A stretch of DNA of 64,000 nt from positions 2,617,501 to 2,681,500 of the forward strand of contig JAGFBZ010002379.1 of NCBI GenBank assembly GCA_018398805.1, written 5' to 3'. Under the pieces are notes generated by a model that was not told the origin of the DNA, did no database searches, and saw only the letters and a list, made by a program, of their open reading frames with translations. The position numbers were made by a program, and so were the translations under genes. Source of the DNA: Hirundichthys speculiger (taxonomy: Eukaryota > Chordata > Actinopteri > Beloniformes > Exocoetidae). Below are positions 24,048-36,029 of this stretch, piece by piece. Every line of letters starts with the position of its first letter. Position 1 is the stretch's first letter.

Positions 24048-25850
24048 AGCCTCACAAGACTCAAAAATATTCTTCTGCTTTGTGATAGTTTTGATAGGAT
24101 ACTTGCATACAAACATAAGTAATTTTATCTGCAAGTGCACAGAATGTGTATTAAAAAGGACTGTATGTACAGTCATGTACAATGTTGCATAAATTCACCG
24201 TCAATAGATGCAAAAGGAGGAGAGTTCATGGCCTCTGTTCCCATAGAACCAGATAATTTCTTGGATATTGATGACAAAATAGAAAAATGTCAGCATGGAG
24301 TAATGTATCGGAGCGCCATACAGCAGCTTGCAGTCTAATTGCATGACAGAAGTCTCAAATAGCGACATTCTGCATCTCTGTAGTGATTTTGGACAGATTA
24401 GGAGAAACCCTAATCCTATAGAAAGTTTCCACTCCTTACCATCTAATAATAGACCTGGGTTTGTTTTGACTTCAGAATGTTCCTGATTTGGACAGTTTAT
24501 TGTTGGGTATGCCGCGCAAAATAGTTGTGGTCTGACTTGGGTGAAGAAAAGCAGAAAGTTTAAAAAATAGTTTCCACTGGTTCTAAGATGTATAAGAACA
24601 TCTACTGTTCTGAGTAAATTCGCAGTCAGAAACTCAGTTATTGAGACAATTATTGATGAAATTGGGCGATAATGGATCCAAACGCGTTGCGACAAGTTCC
24701 CCACAACCAGCAAACCTAGTTAGCTCGACTGTTTCAGCCAGGCATGACAGCATCAGTGCAGCAGATGTATTTTTATCCTAACACGTGGCCTGTTACACTA
24801 CATGTGTATATAAATGTGCGAGTGTGACACAGGACTGGTAATAACCTGCAAGGTGTCAGCACACTCCTGAAGTACTTTGGCAGGAACAACGTTTTAATTG
24901 GCAGGAAGTAACAATAGTTTTTGTGATGAATGCGATCTGCCAAAATGCTCTGTTGCGACAAATGTGCTGATGTTTGTGTGGCCAGTTTTCAGAGTGATTC
25001 TGGCCTGTAAGATTTGCATTCAGCTTTGAATGTTGGGAAATCTGAATGTGTACAGTGCATTTATGGATTTTACTTTGTTTTGCATGTGTGCCAAGATCCT
25101 CTTTCTGTGCAGAGGTGGTTATTCTTCTCTTCAGTCTAAATTTAATAACTTGGGTTAATGGCCCTACATTGTGCTTTTCATTACTTGGCCAGAGATGGCC
25201 AGTTTGTTGCAAAGGAAGTGGTTTGTTTTTTGGCTGAACTGAATTAAAAAAGGGGAAAAGCGCTCAGTTGCAGCCACAGAGTATGTATTCATTAATCACT
25301 GCTGTTACCTGCAGTATCTCTTTCCATCATTCTTTACCTTGTTCAGCAGTGTTGTGCATTTTCCCACTTGTGCACCTCTCTTCACATAAATATATTGTAA
25401 AATAGACATGCTGTTTGCTTGTATTAAATCGTTCAGTTGCCCACAATATTAACAGGCAATTTACCCATTACACTTTACTTAGCATTTAGAAGCATCCTGC
25501 AGCAGTCGTTGTCACAGAGGTTTTGGAAACTGATCCACCATCACTTTCTGGATCAGATTCAGAGTCTGAGACGTACAACAAAACCTACCACAAAGGGTAC
25601 TGTTTGTTTTACTGTTTGTTTGCCATGCTGAAGAACTCTGCGTGCCTGGCAGTCCTGCTGCATGCTTCGTTTGATTGGCTCATAAAAGTGACTAATAACA
25701 CCAGAGTGAGGATGCCAGGCGTAGGACTATCGATCGAAGAAGCCATTTAAAAGGGGGGAGGAGGGGGCACAGTGAAAATAGAAAAAGGAGGCTGAACAAT
25801 ATAGAAAACCATGTTTTTTTTTTTTTTTTTTTTTTTTTTGCAATTGCAGT
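24048..25850. other. Non-coding DNA, probable wasf1 5' intron
   Basis: There is a 170-codon minus-strand open frame at 24,713-24,201 with no recognisable domain. A poly(T) tract lies at 25,814-25,839. No exon was recognised. Confidence 0.35.
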
Positions 25851-26180
25851 TAGGGCTGGGCATTTAGTCAAATATTAATCAAAACTGACATTAAGAACCA
25901 ATAATCAACTTAATCTTACCCATGTCCATTATTTCAGTTGCTTGAAATATTCAGTAATAAGTAGCTAATTTGTGTGTTTCCCTCTGCTTATTTTAAAATC
26001 ACAATATGTATACTTTGATTAAAAAGGTGTCAGTTTTAATAGTTTTGTCAAAAAAAAACTTTCACTGATCCATGAGGGCAAAAAATATAACAAAACTAAA
26101 ATAATCGTTCATTAATCGTAATTGAAATAACATGTTCAATTAATCGTGATAATGATTTGGGGCCATATCACCCAGCTGTA
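25851..26180. mobile_element. hAT-like non-autonomous element (330 bp)
   Basis: The left end reads TAGGGCTGGGCATTTAGTC. The reverse complement of the right end reads TACAGCTGGGTGATATGGCC. Flanking 8-mers ATTGCAGT (25,843-25,850) and GTTGCAGT (26,181-26,188) agree at 7 of 8 positions. TTAATCGT-type motifs near the ends are typical of this group. It is non-coding. Confidence 0.65.
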
Positions 26181-26188
26181 GTTGCAGT

Positions 26189-29100
26189 TGTAGTTGTAGT
26201 TGCTTTCAAAATGTTCACATAAAATGAACAAAATGACTCGGATCTTGTAAGCGCTGCCTAACCCTGTCAATTGAAGGGAGTTGGGCCATCTGATGACATC
26301 TGAGCTTGTCCTCCTTTCTTTAAGTGCTTTTATTTGTGGCGGTTTAAAAAATCTAAGGCTTTCTCAAAAAGAAAAATAGTCTTGGGGAAGATGACAAAAT
26401 TCAGCATCTTGGATTTTCATTATAATTTGTTTATAGGTTCTTCAGTGTTGTAAAATTAACAGCCAAACGAGGTTTTTTTTTTCCCCATCAAAACCTCTGC
26501 AGTTGCAAGGACGAGATTTTTGATCAGTTGATAGATTTTGTCCATTTTCTTTCTTCTGTGTTTTTCGTGGAACATGAGCTGTTTTTTCCCGCTCTATAAA
26601 TCTGGATCGCTGATGTAAACCAGCTGCTTGTGAGCTTTGCCAGCTTGAGCTCCTCCGTCATTGGCTGCTGCAGCTCTGTCAAGTTTCCCTGATTAAATGT
26701 CTGTATTTTTTTTTTTTTTTTAATGTTTGCAGCTGTTCATAGGTCAAGCAGTGTGTATCTCAAACACACAGTTAACTTCCCAGATTCAGTGAACTGAGGG
26801 CAGATTTTCACGCTAATTTCATGTGGTGGTTACACTGTTTTCAAAGCTGAGGGATCCGGGCAGTTCCTAGCTGCAGGGAAACATTATTGTGAATTTATCT
26901 TGCTTTAAAGTTTTATTTTAAGTCCTGGAGTAACTTGTGCCAAGTGCGATGCTAAATAATTCAGGACTCTTGATGGACTCATGGGCCTTTTCCAGCAGTT
27001 TAATTGTTGACCCTATATAGGATGAATGTCAACAAGTAAAACTCAAGCATCTGTTTTTTGCTTTTATGTAAGGACTCTGGAGTAAAATTCTCTTAAAGGA
27101 TAACTGAGAGACTTTTTAGCTGTGGAGGTCTAACAAATACATTTGCTGCTATTGTTAGTTTTATGTGTATTTATAGAAGTTGGATTGGTGGAGTTGAGCA
27201 TGCACATAGCATGCACATATAAAGCTGTTCAATCCATTTTCTGTATTTTATTCAGTACCACCACCTAAAGCTGCAAGGATGTTCACTGACCTTAAAGTTA
27301 TAAAGTCAGGAAAAGTGAAAAGTACATAAATGCATGTGTCATTTAAATATAACTTGACATTGTCTCAATTTTCAGCCACATGTACAGATAAAGTTAAATA
27401 ATTAATCACACAACTAAAAATTATTTTCACTCTCAGGAAATTATGAAAAAAAAAAAACTATAGATAACCGTTTTCCCTGACAAGTTTCCCATTATATTTT
27501 AATGGTTTGACTGCTAAGGCTTTGTAATAAGTATATATGTAGAGATAATGAACTGCATGCACAATCATTGTAATTTAATTAAACAAGAACATTAACAATA
27601 AATTGCTTTTACCTTTTCTCCCATAGTGCAGCAAGTTACTTTCACTATCACACACAATAAAAAAAAAAAAAAAACTACAGTCGGTGAATATCTCCACACT
27701 ATTCTCTCACTGCCCATATCATGAGTACAGTGTAAAAAAACCAACCTTCCAACAAAAACCCCCAAACTGTTCTTCATACACAGAGTGGGAGCAGCCTCCC
27801 CCCCGCCCCCAAAAAACCATAGCAAGCATTGCCTTCAACCCATCACCAGCAGGGGGAAGGATTTGTGCTTGTGATTGTGATAGCAAACGTGACACTATCC
27901 AGAAATCACTTACCCTACCTTTAATGTAAAATCCTTAAAAATACATTAAAGGTCCCTTTTTTTTTAAGTTTAAAAGTTTTGCAAATCTTGAGCTTAGCAT
28001 ATAGCGCCGCATTTTCACTTTTGCTTATGAAAACAGCTGCACCAGAAAATAAAAACTAAATTGGTCAAATTGAACGTGAACATCTTCCTCACTTCAGATG
28101 TCCAAATGTCTCTTGTAACAGTACATTTTTACTGGGTCTTTCAGAAGGTTTTGTGTGTGTTTTTGTAGCATAAAACAAGACTAAAGGGTTCTGGTAACGC
28201 AACAAGTCTGAAAAGTTTGTCTTGCTCTGTAATGTGTTCTTTGCTTAGCTGCAAAAATGCTTGATTATCCAGCATCACAAATCCCTTAATTTTCTTTTTA
28301 ATGGGGACTTTTTTCAGTAGTGACTCCAGTGAAAGATATCAGGGGAGCTACTGCCCATGAAGCTGTCTAGTTTGCATTTTAGCCTCTTAGCTTTTGATAG
28401 CCTCGTGACATTTGGGCATATGTTGGTTGTCTCGGATATTTTGGGTTGTTGCTCCTCCATGGCTTATTTAAGATAAAAGTTTGAAAAACTGCTGTCTTTG
28501 GGTATCCTGTACTCACAGAGGAAAAACTTTCACATGAATAGATGCTTGCTAGAACTGACCCTGAAAAACTGGATTTCTCAGCGTCTGATTAACTACTCAG
28601 CGGTCAGAGCCCCTCAAGAATCAGCCAGTTCTGGTTATTGGCTGAGGATTTGGTTTGTCCCTAAGAAAATGCCATTCTTTATGGTTTTTAACCAAGATAA
28701 ACATATTCTGGTGAGCCTGGAGTACCCGTCAACTCAATTTGCATGTCGTCAGACACTTTTTTTTTTCCTATGCCTTGTGTTAGACTCTGCTTCATGGTGA
28801 TCCAGCAAGTAAAACTGTTCAGACCATGAGCTTTCCATCCCTTATTGATGAGGTTTCTCACCAGGCGGAGGCTAGTTGATTTCAGCGTCAGTGCTGCCTC
28901 GGTGGTTGCTTCATTTCAGCTTGTGATTTTCCACATTCACAGAGCTGGAGACTGATGGGAAACCGGAGCTAAATGAGATGTTTCAGTGCAGAATGTTTTA
29001 CGTTTTTGGATATGCCAGAGTAATTTAAGCCTCACCAGAGCTGTCAGTTTACCCTCGTGAAATAAATTTCTTACATGTTGCTGAACAGTAAAAAGAAAAA

Positions 29101-29970
29101 AAAAAAAACACCAAAAAATCTAGAAATACTGGTTGCTTTTTTTCTTGGGAGTGTAAATATATGTGTATTTAGCCCATTCTTAGTCTGATTTGTCAGTCAA
29201 GCTGTCCATGAAGAGCTCTTGACCTCCAGTTATATTGTGAGTACGTAAATACTCTATTAGGATTCATTAGAGCTTCTAGTTGGACATATTGTCCCAGGTG
29301 CATTGAGGCACACCACTGGAGGCCCTCTGCTCTCCTCTGGCACGTGTCGTCCCTCATCCTTCTTTGTGCCTATGCACAATGGAAGAGCCGTCCCTGATCT
29401 GACCCTCATTTGCCTTCTCATATTGTGTTCATTGATCAAAGGCTATAGCTGCCGTATAACGCACGATCACAGTCCATTCGTTACTCCCTTCACCATTCCC
29501 ACTTTCCTTTTTTTCGTTTGCCTTTGTGTCTTTTGGGATATTATAAAGTGACCAATGACATCCCGCTGCACCGGTTGCCATGGTGATTGGTGACAGTGGG
29601 AAGCACCTCCCAAGATGAATGGGTCCATAAAAGTAGGAGGAGAACGGCAAGAGGTGTGCAGATAGGAAAAAGCCCTGGCTAGGCCCTTGGATAGAGAAAT
29701 GAATAGAGAAGAAGGCGAAAATAACGACACATTAAAATGTATTTTTTTTTTTTGGTGCAGTTAAATGGACACCAGTGGTGGCCTTTTTCTATTTCAAAAC
29801 ATTCAAGAAAACAGAAACTACACACTCAAGTGTAATTTTATCCAGCGTTTGTTTTTTCACTGATGTCACCCTCGGGATTTTTTTTTTTTTCCCATAGGAC
29901 AGCTTTGTGTTTCATTGTGAGAAATCTGTTTAACAGTAATCACAAAGGACTTGGATGACAAGGTTAATAT
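26189..29970. other. Non-coding DNA, probable wasf1 5' intron
   Basis: Poly(T) at about 26,706-26,720 and poly(A) at 27,660-27,674 are present. CTTACCCTACCTTTAA at about 27,909-27,924 resembles the right end of a TTAA-flanked element (compare 851-870), but no left partner was found. No coding exon was recognised. Confidence 0.35.
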
Positions 29971-29972
29971 AT

Positions 29973-30112
29973 TTCCATCCATCCTTCCATTATCCAGACC
30001 CATTTAGTCCTATCTAGGGTCACGGGGATCTGCTGGAGCATATCCCAGCTCTCTTCGGGCGAAAGGCAGGGGTTCACCCTGGACAAGGTCGCCAGTCCAC
30101 CGCAGGGCCACA
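29973..30112 (+). repeat. Teleost interspersed repeat (LINE-tail-like), copy 1
   Basis: CCATCCATCCTTCCATTATC is followed by GGGTCACGGGGATCTGCTGG, then a GGGCGAAAGGCAGGGGTTCACC segment and CGCCAGTCCACCGCAGGG. This string of phrases is a very common fish repeat that I associate with LINE 3' tails. A second, shorter copy lies at 31,745-31,840 in the same orientation. Confidence 0.6.
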
Positions 30113-30116
30113 TGTA

Positions 30117-30725
30117 CAGTCATGGCCAAAAGTTTGGAGAATGACACAAATATTAAATTTTCACAAAGTCTGCTCCTTCATAGTTTTTATTTGTTTTTGT
30201 CAGGTGTTTCTGTTAGAAGCATTTCATCAGTTTCAAAAGCTTTTATTGAGAATTAGACATAATTCATGCAATCAGTCAATATTTGCAGTACTGACCCTTT
30301 TTTTTTCCAAGACCTCTTCAATTCTCCCTAGCATGCTGTTAATCAACTTCTAGACCAAATCCTGACTAATGGCAGTCCTTCAGGAGACGGTCATGGCGCT
30401 TGCTTGGACCTTCTTGGGCTCCCTGGAGCCCAAGAGCAACTTCTCCCAACCATCCAAGGGTAGTTTGGTGATGAAGAATGCCTTTTCCAGCATTTCCGGC
30501 ACCTTGCCATAAAGCAAAAGTCAAAACGAAATGGCTTGAGGGAACAAAACATTTAAGATTTTGCGCCCTTGGCCAGGAAACTCCCTGGATCTTAATCCCA
30601 TTGGGAACTTGTGGTCAATCCTCAAGAGGCGGGTGGACAATCAAAAACCCACAAATTCTGACAAACTCCAAGCATTGATTATGCAAGAATGGACTGCCAT
30701 CAGTCAGATTTGGTCCAGAAGAAAA
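30117..30725. mobile_element. Internally rearranged Tc1/mariner element
   Basis: The left end CAGTCATGGCCAAAAGTTTG follows a TA and matches a common fish Tc1 terminus. About 30,270-30,371 is, in reverse orientation, the 3' end of a Tc1 transposase. About 30,422-30,725 is in forward orientation and encodes the C-terminal transposase region (PGNSLDLNPIGNLWSILKRR, then VDNQKPTNSDKLQALIMQEW). The DLNPIENLW block is the third-catalytic-residue region of Tc1 DDE transposases; here the usual Glu reads Gly. A 28-base inverted match (30,348-30,375 versus 30,694-30,721) joins the halves. The copy is dead. Confidence 0.7.
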
Positions 30726-31744
30726 AAAAGAACTGATATGTAATGCAATATATAGGATAGTAGTGCATAAAGGATTTAAATGTGTGTATATATATTTTTT
30801 ATTATCACCAGTTATGACCCTTGAAGAAGACAGTATTCTTACATTACAGCTGCCTATTTGACTTCCCTTTTTATAAAGTCTCATATTATTGAACGACTGA
30901 TCCACAAGGTACATCTTCTCTAATGACCCCTGCATGGCTGCAGGTTTTTGTGAAAATAAGCACGAAGCATGAAGCGGTCCTCATAAACATCCTGTGCCCA
31001 TTTTGTGATGGAACACTTTGTTTTGATTAGTGATTTTTTTTTTTTTTGTCTTTCCCATGACATTTGAATTCTTAGAAAAGTGTACATGCGTCACATTAAA
31101 GCTCATTACTCATAATGTGATGACTGTTGCTGTTCTTTTTTTTCCACCTATAACATTTTGGTTTTGCATACATGTTGGAACAATTATATGTCAGGGATTT
31201 TTCAAGGAAACCATGAAAAGTGACATCATAACTCCTGTATGAATGTTGCTGTCATATTTAATCGAGTCACGAAATGGTTGCAGAACCTCAGTGGACCAAA
31301 GCTGCATCTAAGTGTGCGCTCATATCTGTGGGTAGGACTCTGAAGATGTTTCATTTTCAACCGCTGAAGCAGTAAATGCATCCTGCAGTAAATTCATCGC
31401 ACATCAAATGTTTGCACCGTGGCAGAACAGTCAAAAAGCGAGGCTGTACGGTGTTTACTCTCTCGTGATATGCTCAGTGCACATCAAGGAAATGTAATAA
31501 CTTTTCTCACATGTAATAAATTTTCACATGAAACCTGGCAGCATCCACATTTTGAAAAGCTCAAACTGCGAAGAGTCAACGTTGCCACTTACACCTTTTT
31601 ATATGGGCTTTCATGCTGTGTCGCTTTGACTGAACTGTCACTCACCACAACTTTGATCTTTTTCATCAAGTCTGGGTTTCTCTGTCGTTCATTCTGGACT
31701 GAATTTAGGAGAATAACAAAAAAAGACGTCTACATCAATCATCT
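30726..31744. other. Non-coding DNA between two LINE-tail repeats
   Basis: AT-rich sequence with a poly(T) at about 31,035-31,047. The 130-codon plus frame ending at 31,811 runs into the repeat and has no domain. Confidence 0.35.
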
Positions 31745-31840
31745 TTACCTGCTTCTTGCTATTCAGGGCCACAGGGATCTGCTGGAGCCAGTCCCAGCTC
31801 TCTTTGGGTGAAAGGCAGGGGTACACGCTGGACATTGCAC
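31745..31840 (+). repeat. Teleost interspersed repeat (LINE-tail-like), copy 2
   Basis: GGGCCACAGGGATCTGCTGG and GGGTGAAAGGCAGGGGTACAC correspond to the copy at 29,973. Confidence 0.6.
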
Positions 31841-33792
31841 ATTATTGAGGCCACAATGGAGCGTCTAAATAATGATCCCATCACCTTTTTAGACTAGTTG
31901 CCAGTTAAGTCTGGCTTCAACTATCATCTGGCTTCAACTGCGTTCGTGCTTCATGGAAAATGCATGCTTTTACTCGCTATGTTTCCACTGGACCCCAAAA
32001 ACATATCCTGCAATAGTTCCACAAACAGCTACATAAACTTTTTTCTTTTTCAATTCCTCCACCTCTGCTTTTGTCATGGTGGTAGTTTTTGAGATTTCAG
32101 TTATTGCCATTTGGTCACCACCAGATCAAATTTTATAAAAGATGGTGGAAAGACTCAACAGACACCTTTCTGAAATTAAAGAGAAAAAAAAATCCTAAAA
32201 ATTGAGTTTATTTTTTTCTTTAAAGAAGTGGGCAGAGGTTGGATGAGGTGGTTTGTATCATTGAAACATTGCCTACACATCTCATTTGAACCTCTTCAAC
32301 CAGGGCTTGGAGAGTTGCATGCTGTCATTCTTTCCTTTTATGGTCACTGATGCTCCAGTTTGAGTTGCTTCCAGGATGACTCACCTCAGAGCAGTCACCG
32401 TCCTGATAGCTGGCCAGCTTCCTAGAATAGCTTTTCTTGCCCTACATTTTTATGGAAACGGTCGACGATCGTGTTTATTCCTTGGTGATGGAGGATATAC
32501 AACAGAATATTAAAAGGACCTCAATTAAAGTTTAATCAAGCCCTTAACAAGGCTTTATTGCTGTCAAGGCTGAAGCAGTCAGTCCGTCAATGCACCTGAT
32601 TATACTTCATTGCACACGCTTGCTCTAATTAAACACAAGCTAACAGCAGAGAGACGTGTTGCTAACAAGATTAACTGGTGTTGTCACATAAGGAGGCATG
32701 CTTGGAGGTGGTGTTTTGTCATCCTTCTCTCTGAATCTGTTAGCTTTTGATTTTCACCTTTCTTTATATTCATTTCTCACCATTTTTCTGCACTGATTTC
32801 CATTCATTTCACATGATCTGTTTTCACTTTTTGTCACATAATTATGATCAGTGTTTCAGGTCATTACAGGTTGAGACAGTAATAGTGCCAGGATGTGTGT
32901 CCGTAATGGCTTCACTTCACTTTAGAGTGGACGTTTTGAGCAGCAGTTGGATTGATTGGTGACTTTTTTTTAATTTATTTATCAGGGTTTCATGATGAAG
33001 ATCCTTTTTTTTTCCTGTCATGAGTCTGACATTTGTAGTTGTGTGTGAAATCTGTGACTAGTCATTGCATGGATTGCCATTGAAAATTTAGTACATATTT
33101 GATGACAACAATCCTAATTCTTTTTCCATCACTATCATAAAAATACACTCTTGATTTGTCCAATACTTGATGGCCAGTATTGATTCTTAATTTCTTGCTA
33201 AACTAAGAAGGCCAACACAGATCTATACTACTCACAAAGCTGTTGACTTTTAGGCTGGATAAAAGTTTTTTTTTTTCTTGGTAAAACTAGCAACAGAATC
33301 AATTGGTACAAGTGTGATTTCTGTAAAGATAGTATTGCTCTGTGCTATTGCAGTATCTCTTGTCATATTGTGTCTTTTTTCCTGTTTATTGTGCCGCTAA
33401 AGGAGGAGAATCAAGCAAATGTCATTTACAAGGCTGAGCAAGCAAAGTCCTGAGGTATTTTAGACAGACTATGTGTTATAAAAGGACAGGACAGTGCCCT
33501 GTTAGTGAAATCAGTGACGCGACATAGCTGTTTGCAATATGTAAACATGGCTTCCCTGCTGTTTTACTTGCATTATTCTGTTTCTCTAGGATCCTGTATA
33601 ATGTGATCCTTACCAGTGTGAAGGTACCTCTTGTTCTGATAGTGGGAAACTAGTTTTTTTAATCTTTCTGCTTGGGTTTCTACAAAATCGCAAGATCCGT
33701 AACAAGAAATCAAGCCCTAATTAAATCTTCTTCCTTCTCTCCATGTCCCTGCTCTCCCTGTCTTTTCTCCCTCTTCCATTTCACCCCTGTAG
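31841..33792. other. Intronic DNA upstream of the first wasf1 coding exon
   Basis: No exon or named repeat was recognised. It ends in a strong polypyrimidine tract (33,725-33,790), which is the acceptor region of the next exon. Confidence 0.45.
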
Positions 33793-33947
33793 GCAGCGGT
33801 ATCGCAGCAAAAGGATGCCGCTGGTGAAGCGCACAATCGAGCCCAGGCACCTGTGCCACACGGTGCTGCCAAGAAACATCAAGAATGAGCTGGAGTGTGT
33901 GACTAACATCTCGTTGGCCAACGTCATCCGTCAGCTCAGTAGCCTCA
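33793..33947 (+). CDS. wasf1: wasf1 first coding exon (WAVE1 residues 1-45)
   Basis: A long pyrimidine tract and CTGTAG precede the exon. It carries 22 untranslated bases, then ATG at 33,815 with A at -3. The peptide begins [20 protein letters not shown] and continues through [20 protein letters not shown]. This is the invariant WAVE/SCAR N terminus; the [23 protein letters not shown] pattern fits WAVE1 better than WAVE2 or WAVE3. This is the start of the WAVE-homology domain, which packs with Abi and HSPC300 in the WAVE regulatory complex and keeps it inactive until Rac binds. The exon ends in phase 1 at 33,947. Its A joins GT of the next exon to make Ser45. The donor is GTCAGT, immediately followed by a second potential GT (33,952) whose use would add 4 bases and shift the frame. 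Confidence 0.95.
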
Positions 33948-34519
33948 GTCAGTAACACTCACTGGTACACATACATGCACACATTCTCTTCTTTTTTTTT
34001 TTCCAAAAGAAATACATCCCTGTAGACTTCATATTGGCTACATATTTTACACATTTTTTTTTTTACATACAGTGTCAGTGAGTCAACAGTAAAAAGGCAA
34101 GAAAGACATTGATCCTTCAAAAACGATGAGCATTCATTCAAGATGTGCAGTTTTTTTTATTATTGACTGTTCACTTTGCTTCAGTGTTGATTACATAATT
34201 TTTGGCCTAGCACATTAATCTTATGAAGCAATCCAGAAAATGCAGCAATGGGAATGGACATACCTGCAGGGCATATTAGAAAATAGCACTGTGAACACAG
34301 ACATGTTCAGCTTATTTCAGTTTTGAGAAAATTTACAAGTGGTTTACAAGTGGTGTGCAAGAAAACTGGCACACCACTTGTAAAGTTGTTGAATATTTAA
34401 GCTGAGCTGCTTGGCTCTGATTAAAGAAATGCTGTGTATCTGCCCAGTTTGTTAAATAAACTCAATCACTTAAAAAAAGCACAAAGGAACGTTTGTCATT
34501 TTTAGCTCAGTTGGTCTTT
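33948..34519. other. wasf1 intron, 5' part
   Basis: The intron after coding exon 1 runs 33,948-41,500 (7.55 kb) and is packed with retrotransposon remnants. The first ~570 bases hold only AT-rich sequence with short poly(T) runs. A short inverted pair, ACAAGTGGTGTGC and its near complement ACACCACTTGT, is near 34,345-34,382. Confidence 0.5.
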
Positions 34520-35600
34520 GAATGTTGAGGACTATGGCAGGAAAAGCCTGACTTGCTGGTTGACACGATGCAGAGGAAGAGGATGAGTGTATTCTGTGTG
34601 TTCATGAAACCAGGTGGAAAGGTAGCAAGGATAGGAGTTTAGGAGCGGGGTTCAAGCTGTTTTACCATGGTATGGATAGGAAGAGACATGGAGCAGGAAT
34701 TATCATGGAGGAGCAGCTTGTTAGGAATGTTTTGGAGGTAAAAAAAAAAAATGTCAGAGTGTTGAGTCTGAACCTAGAGGTTGAAGGTATGATCTTCAGT
34801 GTTGTTAGTGGCTATGTCCAATAGGTAGGAAACAAGTTAGAAGAGAAGGAGAAATTCTGGAGTGAGGTAGATGAAGTGATGGAGAGTATCCCAGAAATGA
34901 AAGAGTGGTGATTACTGTGGACAATGGTCATGTTGGAGAAGGCAACAGAGGTGATGAGGACGTAATGGGTGGGTTTGGCATCCAGAAGGACAAATGGAGG
35001 GAGACTTTGGAAAGGATGGAAATGGCTGGAGTAAAATATTTCTTCCAGAAGAGGCAGGAACATAAGATCACTTATAAAAGTGGAAGTGGGACCACACAGG
35101 TGGACTATATCTTGCTTAGATGATATAACCTTAAGGAGATCAGTGACTGCAAAGTAATGGTAGGTGGGAGTGTAGGCAGACAGCATAGGATGGTGGTGTG
35201 TAGGATGATTCTGGTGGTGAGGAAGATTAAGAGGACAAAAGCAAAGGACAAAATGGTGAAAGCTGAAAAAGGAAGAGTGTTGTGTGGTTTTCATAGAGAA
35301 GTTGAGATGGGTTCTGGGTGGTCAGGAGATGCTTCCAGATGACAGGACAACTGCAGTTAATCTGATCAGGGAGACTGGTATATGTATATATATATATATA
35401 TGGACAAGGAGACTTGGTGGTGGAATGAGTAAGTGCAGGAGTATGGACAAAGAAAGAAGTTAGCTAAGAAGAAGTGAGAGGACTGAAGAGAGTAGACAGA
35501 AGTACAGGGAGATGCAGCATGTAAAGTTAAGGTATACATATAGAAATGAAAGAGAATGAAGAGTCAAAGATGTTGACCATTGAATGTGGACCAGTAGGTA
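34520..35600 (+). mobile_element. RTE-like LINE, endonuclease region (decayed)
   Basis: Three broken plus-strand frames give endonuclease-type segments: CVHETRWKG at about 34,600, WSEVDEVMESIPRNERVVIT at about 34,860-34,915, NGHVGEGNRGDEDVMGGFGI at 34,923-34,982, then FFQKRQEHKITYKSGSGTTQ and VDYILLR. GHVGEGN and VDYIL are landmarks of the apurinic-type endonuclease of these LINEs; the Asp normally before the NGHVGEGN segment reads V here. A stop and frameshifts interrupt the frame. A (TA)n patch sits at 35,380-35,400. The central RT domain is missing, and the C-terminal portion reappears at 36,030. Confidence 0.75.
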
Positions 35601-36020
35601 GTTACACAGCAAAATCAGCATACTCAAATTAACACTCTCAGATTTGATTTCAACACTTTTGAAGTGTTTCTATATGGGTCCACACTACAAAGAGTTAATT
35701 TGAAATAATTTGGTTAGTACCTTAACACTAACTTAGTGTAATTGTTGACACTTTTTGGAGATAATAATATAACACTTCTTAACAGTAACTAGTGTTACTT
35801 TATCTCAACACTTTCATCTAGTGTTAGACATTAACTCTCTTTCGGGATTGTTGATTAACTATACAAGTGTTACAGTCATTTTAACACTGTAAGGTGTAAA
35901 ATTAGCTCTTCTGAATTACAAAAAAAAAAAACAACTTAGAAAATAAGGTTTGCTAAAAATGATGCCATCATGTTTAGTTGAAACTCATTTATGTCAAACA
36001 TGCACCACAAATTAACATTT
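35601..36020. repeat. AACACT/AGTGTTA-rich insert within the LINE
   Basis: Repeated ATTAACACT, AGTGTTA and TTAACACT motifs in both orientations occur at about 35,628, 35,722-35,760, 35,776-35,835 and 35,864-35,897. This resembles an internally repetitive non-autonomous DNA element known to recur in fish, but clear terminal inverted repeats were not found. It sits where the LINE reverse transcriptase core should be. Confidence 0.45.
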
Positions 36021-36029
36021 AAAACACTT

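Noticed and set aside
24201..24713. 170-codon minus-strand frame
   Set aside because: No recognisable motif, no promoter or splice context, and composition typical of AT-rich intron DNA. Kept only as a note.
31419..31811. 130-codon plus-strand frame
   Set aside because: It ends inside an interspersed repeat, has no domain, and has no splice signals.
34812..35294. 160-codon minus-strand frame
   Set aside because: It is the antisense shadow of the RTE-like endonuclease region, which is clearly coding-derived on the plus strand.
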